Source: Edaphocola flava (lineage in GTDB: Bacteria > Bacteroidota > Bacteroidia > Chitinophagales > Chitinophagaceae). From it: 64,000 nt of DNA. The notes under the pieces were generated by a model that saw nothing but the letters and a program-made list of their open reading frames with translations, searched no databases and had not been told where the DNA came from. Location: the NCBI RefSeq assembly GCF_004118155.1, contig NZ_SAIQ01000002.1:310001-374000 (forward strand). The letters run 5' to 3'. The translations under genes and the position numbers were made by a program. Positions 35,513 to 44,800 of this stretch are shown here, one piece after another. The stretch's first letter is position 1; every line of letters begins with the position of its first letter.

Positions 35513-37165
35513 ATGTACACTTCATTTTATATAGACGGACAGTTTGTAGATCTTGTACAGCGTACCTGTTACCCGGCCAGGGTAATCGTGCTGGATGGCA
35601 AGATACATGAGGTAATGCAGGTGCCCCAGGCACCTGCTCAGTATATCCTTCCCGGCTTTGTAGATGCGCACATACATATTGAAAGTTCCATGCTTACGCC
35701 TACAGCATTCAGCAGAGTAGCTACGGTTTATGGTACAGTCGCGACAGTATCCGATCCGCATGAAATTGCTAATGTTTGTGGTGTGGCCGGGGTGCATTAT
35801 ATGATCGAAAATGCTCGTAATGCCGCACTGAAGTTTAGTTTCGGCGCACCGTCCTGTGTTCCGGCTACAGGTTTCGAAACGGCCGGTGCGATCATCGATT
35901 CAGACCAGATCAAAGAGCTGCTGGCGATGCAGGAGATCCGCTACCTGGCCGAGATGATGAATTTTCCCGGAGTATTGTACGAAGATGATGAGGTGATGAA
36001 AAAGATCACCTGGGCAAAATATTATGGTAAGCCGGTTGATGGTCATGCACCGCAGATGCCGGAAGATGATGTGATCCGCTATGCCGGAGCCGGTATCACT
36101 ACCGACCATGAATGCACCACACTGGAAGAAGCTTTGTATAAGATAAAGCATGGAATGAAAATCCTGATCAGGGAGGGTAGTGCGGCTAAAAACTTTGAGG
36201 CACTGGTGCCTTTGTTTGCCACACATCCCGATCAGCTGATGTTCTGTAGTGATGATAAACATCCCGATGAACTGGTGAGGGGACATATCAATCAGCTGGT
36301 TGCCCGTGCGGTGGCCAAAGGATATGATGTGTATGATGTATTGTTTGCAGCCTGTATTGCCCCGGTAAGACATTATAAATTAGAAGTGGGGCAGTTGCGT
36401 CCAGGAGATCCGGCAGACTTTATCGTTGTGGAAGATCTGGTCGATTTTACCGTATTGCAAACTTATATTGATGGTCACCTGGTTGTAAAAGGGGGCATTA
36501 ATTTCGAGAACGTGTATGTCCCCGAAATTATTAACCAGTTTAATTGTCTTCCTGTGGTGGCTTCAGATTTTGCAATCGAAGCCACAGAAGAAGCGCTGCA
36601 ACCGGTGCAGGTAATCGAGGCCCTGGATGGCCAGCTGATCACCACTGCAGGTACCGCAAATCTACCCGTCAACAATGGCGTTATCTGTACCGATACGGTG
36701 CAGGATGTGCTGAAAATTGCTGTGGTAAACCGTTATGCCCCGGCCCCGCCGGCTATTGGTTTTATCCGCAATTTTGGATTAAAGGCCGGAGCTATTGCCT
36801 CTACTGTTGCGCATGACAGCCATAATATCGTCGTGGTCGGTGTAGATGATGAGGCCATTGCAGAGGTTGTCAATGCCTTGATTACAGTACAGGGCGGTAT
36901 CGCCGTTACCGGTGGGGGGCGTACAGAAGTCATGCCTTTGCCGATTGCCGGACTGATTACCGATATGCAGGCCGATGCTGCAGCAGCTGCATATGTAAAG
37001 CTGGATGCAGCAGCCAAAGCCCTGGGCAGTACCCTGGCGGCACCCTTTATGACCTTGTCATTTATGGCGCTTCCCGTCATACCATCTTTAAAGATGACCG
37101 ATAAAGGACTATTTAATGTAGATTCCTTTAACTTTACAACAGTGATAGAGTCTAAACAATTATAA
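35513..37165 (+). CDS. ade: Adenine deaminase
   Basis: The 550-residue amidohydrolase converts adenine to hypoxanthine in purine salvage. Metal ligand motifs are PGFVDAHIHIESSML and GHAPQMPEDDVIRYAGAGI, and DHECTTLEEALYKIKHGM, FCSDDKHPDEL and HDSHNIVVVGVDDEAI follow as in the ADE/YerA family. The length is typical. It starts 88 bases from the divergent SpoIIM-like gene, and the TonB-C gene follows 12 bases after its stop. Confidence 0.96.
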   Translation: MYTSFYIDGQFVDLVQRTCYPARVIVLDGKIHEVMQVPQAPAQYILPGFVDAHIHIESSMLTPTAFSRVATVYGTVATVSDPHEIANVCGVAGVHYMIENARNAALKFSFGAPSCVPATGFETAGAIIDSDQIKELLAMQEIRYLAEMMNFPGVLYEDDEVMKKITWAKYYGKPVDGHAPQMPEDDVIRYAGAGITTDHECTTLEEALYKIKHGMKILIREGSAAKNFEALVPLFATHPDQLMFCSDDKHPDELVRGHINQLVARAVAKGYDVYDVLFAACIAPVRHYKLEVGQLRPGDPADFIVVEDLVDFTVLQTYIDGHLVVKGGINFENVYVPEIINQFNCLPVVASDFAIEATEEALQPVQVIEALDGQLITTAGTANLPVNNGVICTDTVQDVLKIAVVNRYAPAPPAIGFIRNFGLKAGAIASTVAHDSHNIVVVGVDDEAIAEVVNALITVQGGIAVTGGGRTEVMPLPIAGLITDMQADAAAAAYVKLDAAAKALGSTLAAPFMTLSFMALPVIPSLKMTDKGLFNVDSFNFTTVIESKQL

Positions 37166-37177
37166 ACAGAAGAATTT

Positions 37178-37588
37178 ATGTTAGATCGTAGCAAGTTGAA
37201 AAAAGTATTACTGATAGGTGCATTATTGCTCCCGGCTGTAGTGGCTACACAGACAATATATGCACAGTCCAAATCGGCTAAAAAAGACCTGGATCCGGAA
37301 CCCGAATTTGTAGGTGGTAAACCAGAATTACAACGTTATATAGATGCAAACCTGCGCTATCCCGAAAAGGCTAAAACATCCCGGAAAGAAGGGGTGGTAT
37401 ACGTATCCTTCACGGTAAGTGAAACCGGCAAAATAGAAAATGCCAAGATCGTACGCAGCATTGGTATGGGTTGTGATGAAGAGGCTTTAAGACTGATCAA
37501 TGAAATGCCGGTATGGACACCGGGTAAAGAAGACGGGGTGGTAAAAGCCTTACCTGTCGTGATTCCTATTGCATTCCGTTTACCCTAG
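37178..37588 (+). CDS. Secreted TonB C-terminal domain protein
   Basis: The 136-residue product has an N-terminal hydrophobic signal (LLIGALLLPAVVATQTIYAQS) and then a TonB C-terminal domain: LQRYIDANLRYPEKAKTSRKEGVVYVSFTVSETGKIENAKIVRSIGMGCDEEA..., ending in PVVIPIAFRL. The apparent cleavage site after YAQ suggests release to the periplasm rather than membrane anchoring as in an energy transducer. It lies 12 bases after ade and may be co-transcribed. Role unknown. Confidence 0.85.
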   Translation: MLDRSKLKKVLLIGALLLPAVVATQTIYAQSKSAKKDLDPEPEFVGGKPELQRYIDANLRYPEKAKTSRKEGVVYVSFTVSETGKIENAKIVRSIGMGCDEEALRLINEMPVWTPGKEDGVVKALPVVIPIAFRLP

Positions 37589-37608
37589 AACGTTTGGGGT
37601 ATTGAATA

Positions 37609-37652
37609 AACAACAAAGAAGCGCACCGTTACCGGTGCGCTTCTTTGTTGTA
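37609..37652. terminator. Bidirectional terminator
   Basis: ACAACAAAGAAGCGCACCG pairs with its complement across a very short loop, between the convergent TonB-C and acyl carrier protein genes. Confidence 0.85.
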
Positions 37653-37692
37653 ATGGTTGTATCGTACAACGCTTTTATAATAAATAACAAGA

Positions 37693-37950
37693 TTATCCCT
37701 GTTGTTTAGACTGGATATATTCTGCCATAGATTGTACCGAACTCAGGATATTACGGCTCTCTTTAGGATCTTCCAGTTTGATGCCGTAGTTTCTTTCCAG
37801 CAATACGATCAGCTCCAGGGAGTCGATGCTGTCCAGGCCCAGACCATCACCAAATAAAGGTGCATTGTCGTCAATATCTTCAGGTTTCATATCCTGAAGG
37901 TTCAGCGATTCGATGATTTGCTGTTTTAATTTAAGCTTTAACTCTTCCAT
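37693..37950 (-). CDS. Acyl carrier protein
   Basis: The 85-residue acidic protein has the phosphopantetheine site GLDSIDSLEL with Ser in the middle of helix II, and the usual LNLQDMKPEDIDDNAPLFGDG loop before it. It differs from housekeeping AcpP (DSLD) and resembles ACPs used in Bacteroidota aryl-polyene, flexirubin and related lipid pathways; this is inference from resemblance. It lies 38 bases after the fused E1 gene, so the two are likely co-transcribed. Confidence 0.88.
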   Translation of the reverse strand: MEELKLKLKQQIIESLNLQDMKPEDIDDNAPLFGDGLGLDSIDSLELIVLLERNYGIKLEDPKESRNILSSVQSMAEYIQSKQQG

Positions 37951-37988
37951 GTTGTGTTTTGGTATAATAAATAAGTTGATTAATAAAA

Positions 37989-40394
37989 TTATTCAGCCAT
38001 CATTTCCTCAATAGCCGCTGCGATTTCTTCTGCATTAGGTTTAGAGAAATAATCGCCATCCGTTGCATAAGCAGGGCGGTGCGCTTTTGCAGAAAGTGTG
38101 CGTGGCGCCACATCCAGCCATTTGTAACCACCTTGCAGCTCCATTACCTGCTGGAACATATAGGCGCTGGCACCTCCCGGTACATCCTCGTCAATGAAGA
38201 TTATACGGTTGGTTTTTTCCAGAGACTTCACAATGGTATGTGTCGTGTCAAATGGCAGTAAAGTACGTACATCCACTACTTCACAGCTGATACCTTGCGG
38301 AGCCAGATACAGATCAATCGCTTCCTGGATCACTCTCAGTGTAGAACCATAAGAAACGATGGTAATGTCTTCCCCTTGCTGAATTACTTCAGGTATACCT
38401 AATGGAATGGTAAATTCGTTCAGGTTGTCCGGTTTGCGCTCTTTCAGACGGTAGCCGTTCAGACACTCGATCAATACTGCAGGCTCATCACTTTTCAGTA
38501 AGGTATTGTACATACCGGCAGCCTGTACCATGTTACGAGGCACACAAATATTAATACCTCTCAGGGCATTAATGATCATACCCATAGGAGAACCACTGTG
38601 CCAGATACCTTCCAGACGGTGTCCGCGGGTACGGATGATCAGCGGGCATTTTTGTCCACCTTTGGTACGGTATTGCAGTGTAGCCACATCATCACTTAAG
38701 GTCTGCAGACCATACAACAGGTAATCCAGGTACTGGATCTCTGCAATTGGTCTTAAACCACGCAGTGCCATACCTAATCCTTGTCCTACAATAGTAGCCT
38801 CACGGATACCGGTATCACTTACGCGCAGCGGGCCGTATTTTTCCTGTAAACCGGCAAAAGCCTGGTTTACGTCACCGATCTTACCTACATCCTCACCAAA
38901 GGCAAATACCGCAGGGTTAGTCGCTAATAAATTATCGAAATATTGGTTCAGTACTTCAAATCCGTTCAGCACCGGGCTGTTGTCAGAATAAGCTGCAGCA
39001 ACTTCTTGCACATTGCTTACTGCATATTTAGACTGAGAGGTGAGGTGAGAATTGAATGTATCCTGTGCCTGTTTGCCCAGATCATCATAAAAATTACGCA
39101 GGTTACGTACCGCCTGGCTGTTTGTACCACCGGACAGTTTCAGTACACGTTGTACGGTACGGAATACATCTTTACGGATCGGTTCTTTAATGTTTTGTAA
39201 TTCCTGTGCAAGTGCCGCGATCTGCTGCCCTTCAGCGTGACCTTCCATCACTACTTGCTGGATCAGCTGAGCACTTTGTGCAATCTGCGCTTTGATCGGT
39301 TCAATGAAATTGCTCCAGGCAGATTGTTTAGCGGTACGCGCTACATCTTTCGCTTTCTCTTCAATCGCAATCAGCTCCTCTTCGGTTCCGATAGCATTAT
39401 CCAGGATAAACTGGCGCAGTTTGCGCACACAATCCATTTCCTTTTCCCATTCCAGGCGCTCTTTAGATTTGTAACGCTCGTGAGAGCCAGATGTAGAGTG
39501 GCCTTGCGGCTGTGTTACTTCCTGGATATGGAACAGGGCAGGAATATGATTTTCTCTTACGCGGGCAATACCTTCTTCAAAAGATTTTACCAGGCTGGCA
39601 TAATCCCATCCTTTTACACGATATATTTCTACACCGCTTTCCAGTTTTTCATCATACTGGAAGCCGGCAGTAGCTTCAGATATTGAATTCTTAGTTGTCT
39701 GGTACTTACGTGGTACAGAAATGCCGTATCCGTCATCCCATACACAGATTGCCAGAGGTACTTTTAATACAGCAGCAGCATTCAGGGTCTCCCAGAAATG
39801 TCCTTCAGAAGTAGAGGCATCACCGATTGTACAGAAGCTGACTTCATTACCATTATTGGTGAATTTCTCAAAACCCTCTTTCAGGTTTTCGCTGTTGCGG
39901 TATAATTTAGAAGCAAAAGCCACACCCAGGGCACGCACCATTTGTCCTGCAGTAGGAGAAATGTCACTTGTTGAGTTAGGTTGCGCCATCAGGTTTTTCC
40001 ACTCGCCGTTTTCATCCAGCCAGCGGGTAGCATAGTGACCATTCATCATGCGGCCTGCAGAAGAAGGTTCCAGTTCCGGATTCGGATTGGCGTATAACTG
40101 TGCAAAGAACTGCTCCACATCAGACATACCGGTTGCAAACATTAACGTCTGGTCGCGATAGTAGCCAGAACGGTAATCGCCCGGCTGGAATGTCTTGGCC
40201 AGAGCAATCTGCGCCAATTCTTTACCATCACCGAAAATGCCGAACTTGGCTTTTCCGGTCAATACTTCCTTTCTACCAATAAGACTGGCTTCACGGCTCA
40301 TCACCGCCAACTCATAATCTTTTAATACTTCGCCTTTCATCTCATCAAACGAGATTTGAGCTTCCATGTCTTTGGTCTTGTTTTTTGTGGCCAT
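37989..40394 (-). CDS. Fused E1 alpha/beta of a branched-chain 2-oxoacid dehydrogenase
   Basis: The ~801-residue protein joins both halves of a heterotetrameric thiamine-diphosphate E1. The alpha half has the ThDP motif GDASTSEGHFWETLNAA...WDDGYGIS near residues 190-225 and HSTSGSHERYKS phosphorylation-loop-like residues. The beta half, from ~residue 480, has FGEDVGKIGDVNQAF, GIREATIVGQGLGMAL, PLIIRTRGHR and IFIDEDVPGGASAYM. It decarboxylates 2-oxoisovalerate and related acids, feeding branched-chain acyl-CoA and iso-fatty acids. E2 and E3 genes are not adjacent. The start MATKNKTK at 40394 is preferred; 40406 is also possible. Confidence 0.93.
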   Translation of the reverse strand: MATKNKTKDMEAQISFDEMKGEVLKDYELAVMSREASLIGRKEVLTGKAKFGIFGDGKELAQIALAKTFQPGDYRSGYYRDQTLMFATGMSDVEQFFAQLYANPNPELEPSSAGRMMNGHYATRWLDENGEWKNLMAQPNSTSDISPTAGQMVRALGVAFASKLYRNSENLKEGFEKFTNNGNEVSFCTIGDASTSEGHFWETLNAAAVLKVPLAICVWDDGYGISVPRKYQTTKNSISEATAGFQYDEKLESGVEIYRVKGWDYASLVKSFEEGIARVRENHIPALFHIQEVTQPQGHSTSGSHERYKSKERLEWEKEMDCVRKLRQFILDNAIGTEEELIAIEEKAKDVARTAKQSAWSNFIEPIKAQIAQSAQLIQQVVMEGHAEGQQIAALAQELQNIKEPIRKDVFRTVQRVLKLSGGTNSQAVRNLRNFYDDLGKQAQDTFNSHLTSQSKYAVSNVQEVAAAYSDNSPVLNGFEVLNQYFDNLLATNPAVFAFGEDVGKIGDVNQAFAGLQEKYGPLRVSDTGIREATIVGQGLGMALRGLRPIAEIQYLDYLLYGLQTLSDDVATLQYRTKGGQKCPLIIRTRGHRLEGIWHSGSPMGMIINALRGINICVPRNMVQAAGMYNTLLKSDEPAVLIECLNGYRLKERKPDNLNEFTIPLGIPEVIQQGEDITIVSYGSTLRVIQEAIDLYLAPQGISCEVVDVRTLLPFDTTHTIVKSLEKTNRIIFIDEDVPGGASAYMFQQVMELQGGYKWLDVAPRTLSAKAHRPAYATDGDYFSKPNAEEIAAAIEEMMAE

Positions 40395-40474
40395 ATTATG
40401 TATCAAAAATAATGCGACAAATATACAGTTTTGTTTGTATACTGCCTTTGAGCTATGTAATTAATGGGTAAAAA

Positions 40475-41764
40475 CTACAAAAATACTTTAAATCTCTCAT
40501 ATGCCTGTTGATGGAGCATAGCCCGGTCATCAGGGTGAGCGAGATCGATCAGGGCTTTGGCACGCTGGCGCAGATTCTTACCGAAAAGATTGGTGATCCC
40601 GTATTCTGTAACTACATACTGGATATGCCCGCGGGTAGTTACTACACCGGCACCCGGTTTCAGGGTAGGTACAATACGGGGCAAGCCTTTCTTCGTCCTG
40701 CTGTTTACGGCAATAATCGGTTTGCCACCTCTGCTCAGGGCTGCACCACGCATGAAGTCCATCTGGCCGCCGATACCGCTGTACTGATATGTACCGATAC
40801 TGTCAGCACAAACCTGCCCGGTCAGGTCGATTTCTACACAGGAGTTGATCGCTACAACCTGATCGTTTTTAGCAATAATGGTTGGGTTATTGACATAATC
40901 TATATCCAGAAACGTCAGGCCTGGATTATCATCCAGGAAGTCATACAGTCTTTTGGTGCCCAGCGCAAAACTGGTCACAATACGGTTGGGATGCAGATTT
41001 TTGTAACGATTATCGATAACATCTTTTTCAAAAAGATCAATCACCCCGTCACTGAGCATTTCGGTATGCACACCCAGGTGTTTATGATTGCCCAGGTAGC
41101 TGAGTACCGCATCGGGAATGGTACCGATGCCCATTTGCAAAGTTGAACGATCCTCGATCAGCCCGGCTACATAAGCACCGATCTTACGGTCAATATCAGT
41201 AACCTTTGCCGAATAGTCAACTTCCGGTAGGGGCGCTTCGTGAAAGACCATTTTGCTAAAATAAGTATGGTGCACCAGGCCATCGCCATGGGTACGCGGC
41301 ATCCTCGGATTAATGAGCCCGATTACCGCTTTAGCCGTATTTACCGCCGAGCGGGCCACGTCTATAGAGGTGCCTAAAGAACAATAGCCATGGCGGTCGG
41401 GTGGAGATACCTGAACGATGGCTACGTCTAAGGGGAGAATCTGGTTGTTGAAGAGGTCGGGAATGTCGCTGAGAAATACAGGCACAAAATCGGCATATCC
41501 CTCGTTTACAGCACTGCGTACTGGTTCCGATACAAAAAGGCTGTTTACATGAAACGATTCGCGGTATTCCGGTTTGTAGATCTCTACGCTCTTGCCTTGC
41601 TGTGTAATAGAAACCAGTTCTACATTACGCAAGCGGGGCGCTTCGTGTACTAATTCGTTCAAAAGGTAGGTTGGGGTGCAGGCACTACCGTGTATAAAGA
41701 CACGGTCGCCACTCTGAATGAGTGATAATGCTTCTGCGGCTGAAACATAATTGTACGTACTCAT
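40475..41764 (-). CDS. Acetyl-CoA hydrolase/CoA-transferase family protein
   Basis: The 429-residue protein starts at ATG 41764 (MSTYNYVSAAEALSLIQSGDRVFIHGSACTP). It has the two-domain fold of acetyl-CoA hydrolase/4-hydroxybutyrate CoA-transferase, with GLVHHTYFSKMVFHEAPLPE, DRSTLQMGIGTIPDAVLSYLG, HTEMLSDGVIDLFE and the C-terminal GHIQYVVTEYGITNLFGKNLRQRA. The Glu of the VVTEYG block or a nearby Glu would carry the CoA thioester. It likely interconverts acetate with acyl-CoA. Spacing to the E1 gene (80 bases) is compatible with an operon but not proof. Confidence 0.92.
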   Translation of the reverse strand: MSTYNYVSAAEALSLIQSGDRVFIHGSACTPTYLLNELVHEAPRLRNVELVSITQQGKSVEIYKPEYRESFHVNSLFVSEPVRSAVNEGYADFVPVFLSDIPDLFNNQILPLDVAIVQVSPPDRHGYCSLGTSIDVARSAVNTAKAVIGLINPRMPRTHGDGLVHHTYFSKMVFHEAPLPEVDYSAKVTDIDRKIGAYVAGLIEDRSTLQMGIGTIPDAVLSYLGNHKHLGVHTEMLSDGVIDLFEKDVIDNRYKNLHPNRIVTSFALGTKRLYDFLDDNPGLTFLDIDYVNNPTIIAKNDQVVAINSCVEIDLTGQVCADSIGTYQYSGIGGQMDFMRGAALSRGGKPIIAVNSRTKKGLPRIVPTLKPGAGVVTTRGHIQYVVTEYGITNLFGKNLRQRAKALIDLAHPDDRAMLHQQAYERFKVFL

Positions 41765-41860
41765 ATAAAAAGCAATGGTTAAAAAAGCAGGGCAAAGATA
41801 AGACTTATTGCCGGGCAATTTTAACCATTACTGTATTAGATCCCACTGGGAAACATTCGT

Positions 41861-44800
41861 TTATCTTGGATCGTAAACGATTTTATACTCCTGGGTCTGG
41901 CCACCGCTGTTCACCTTGATGATGTAGATGCCGGATGCGCCTCCCATGTTTTTAAGCGATATTTTTTCTGAGCTGTTGAAGTCAGACTGGTCTACCCATC
42001 CGGTACGGATACGCTGACCGATTACATTATATAATTCCCAGCTAAAGCCTGATTGCTGAGGGTTATACCATTTGAAAACGATATCACCATCATGCGTCGG
42101 GTTAGGGTACACCTCAAAGGTTACCGGCAAACCACTCCAGGTTACTTTCTTGACAATACTATAGAACACACTACCGTCAAAGCTGGTATACCTTACACGG
42201 TATAAAGCATATGGAGCATCCAGCACAGGAGTGTCCGTATAACTGTACTCATGTCCATTGACAGCAATGGCTGCCTCGGTATGTACCGTTCTGAACACAC
42301 CGTCTTTACCGGCGCGCTGCACATTATAATGGAGTACATCGGTGTCCACCGTATTAGACCAGCGGATCTTCGCTGTACGCTCATCATTTTTAACCGCATC
42401 GAAGGTGAGCGTATTCAATGGTAGCGGGTTATTGCGGGTAATGCCACCATCATTAAACCAGTATTCACCTGCCTTGTCGGTACGGAATTGTGCATAATAG
42501 CCATTTGCATAAGGAATCCACAATACACTGTCCCGAGGTATGTAGCTGAATACACCGTTTGTATCATCGGCCAGGGTATGATTGAGTACCGCAGTATTAT
42601 TGTCTGTATAGGTGGTGACACCCAGCTGGTACACTTCTTTTGGATGAGACGTGCAGGACGTACAGTTTGTGGCATTACGTACTACAGCCATCAGGGAATC
42701 CTTCACGAATAATTGCATCAGCACCGGAGCCGCTGGGGCGCTGGTCGTAACAAAGGCAAAGTTTCTCGGCAGGAAATACTGTTGTGCATCCGGGCTTATA
42801 TAATCTGTATGCTTGTAAGACTGGAATTTTGCATTGGTAAATGATTGAGACAGCGGATCTATGTTGGCAGATATTTCTGTTGGTGTGCCGAATGCAGTAT
42901 TCGCATTAAGCGTAACAACCGGTGCCGTAGCAAAGCTATCCTGGTCAAAAACAGTTTTCTGCAGGTCAAAAATATGTATGTCATCAATGGCCAGGCCTCC
43001 GAATTCCGCTCCCGGATCACTTTTTAATACCCATCTGAAGGTAATACTGCTGACTACCGGTAAGGGTATACTGGCAACAGTCCAGTAGTTATTGGTTGCA
43101 GTTGCCCAGATATTTTCCGTAGCATTGTCATACCAGTTATACCCTTGACCGCTGGCACCCAGTTTCTGCCAGTTCAGGCCACCGTTCGTAGAGTATTCCA
43201 TATACCCGCGATCAAAAATCTCTGCACCGTTAGGAGCCTCAATTTCACGGAAGAAACTGAAACTGAGCATAGGATTGCTGAGACTGCTTAGATTAAAGCA
43301 GGGACTGTAGAGATAAGAAAACTCATTAGAATTATAAGCGCCGGTAAGGTTCGTTTTCCAGGCTTTCGTGCCATTTGCTGCATGCGTAATGCCGATTGCG
43401 TTTGGCGTACCATATGCCCAGGAGTTGTTCGTTCCTTCGCTGTAATAATAGCCATCATTAAGCTCAAACCCTTCCAGATAAGGGAAGCTGCTGATGACAG
43501 GCTGATTGTGTAGTTCAATATTGCTCAGCGTATCATTCAGGTGGTAATTGTCGCTGCTGTAGCTTACCCATACCTTAACCAGGTGCTTGCCCGGTGCAGA
43601 AAGGTTCATGGCCTGCGCAAAGTTATGCGTGATGGTATCTTTTGCGTTAATGCTTGCAATGGTCTCCGTCACGATAGATTGCTGATCTACCTGGTAGCTG
43701 ATGCTGATCGTATTGATCGCATGATTGACCAGGTTCGCTACATCTACACTCAGCGGTACAGCATTACTCAACCCGCAGTTGAATTTTATAATATTATTGG
43801 CTTTGATCAGTGCGATATCATCCTGAACCTCGTACAATTTAAAATTATCCACCGTCAGACCATTTCCGTAACCAATACTACTGATCAGGGAGGTGTCTTT
43901 CTGCTGGATCATAATCTGTGTCGTGGCAGAGAATGTCTGTCCATTGGCCAGTAAAAGATCATTGATCGATAAAGAGCCATAATTCCGGTCAGTGCCTACA
44001 TAGTTGGTGTCAAAAGGAGCGATGGTGATCCAGGAAGCCAGATCATTACCCCTGATCATTACTTTGTTATCACTGTAGAATTTTGGTTTGCCGTGCAGGA
44101 CATAGTCAAAGTCAAACCGGATCTCATTATTGCTTATGTTATATGTAGACAGGTTGAAGGTGCCGGCCAGTGTATTAACACTGCTGGCGTTAATATCAGC
44201 CTTTTGATTTATTTTATTATCAAGGCTTATAGATTTGTTGCCGCCAATGGTAATATCTCCATCCACAAATGTGCGCATACGACCGTTGATACCACTGAGG
44301 TCAAAGTCGAAGCGGTCTGCATTTGGAATCGCAAAAACAGCCTGTGTACTTTCTGCAGGAGCAGCGGTTTCAAAACCCTCATTAAATGCCGTAGCCAGGT
44401 TCATCGGTGGGTTAGCAACATGTCTTACCACTACCGTTTGGGTATCATTCATTATCAAAGGATCGGTAAGGGCAAGATTGCGCACATAAGCATCAATAGT
44501 ATAGCTGCCTGTAGCACTTAGGTTTAGTCCCGGTACAGACAAGATAGTATTGCCTCCTGCATTAATGGAGGTGCTAAAATTGTTGATTATCCAGGAACCA
44601 CCATTTACACGGTAGCCCACCTGGTAGTTATTGGCGACTGCATTATCCATGTTTAATACGCGTACAGTAAGTGTATTGCCTATAGGATTTGAACTGAAGG
44701 CACGGGCACTTACAGGGCTTAAAATACGGGTCAGTGCAAGGTCTCCGTGGTTGGTGATATTGTTACAGTTGCCATCATTAGGCATTCTGTTCAGAGCCAG

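Noticed and set aside
39237-39686. 149-codon forward frame opposite the E1 gene
   Set aside because: It is antisense to the well-conserved E1 protein and its product is Phe/Arg-rich without any motif.
40557-40575. Second TGGCACG motif as a sigma-54 promoter
   Set aside because: It lies inside the CoA-transferase coding region and lacks the GC at the required spacing.
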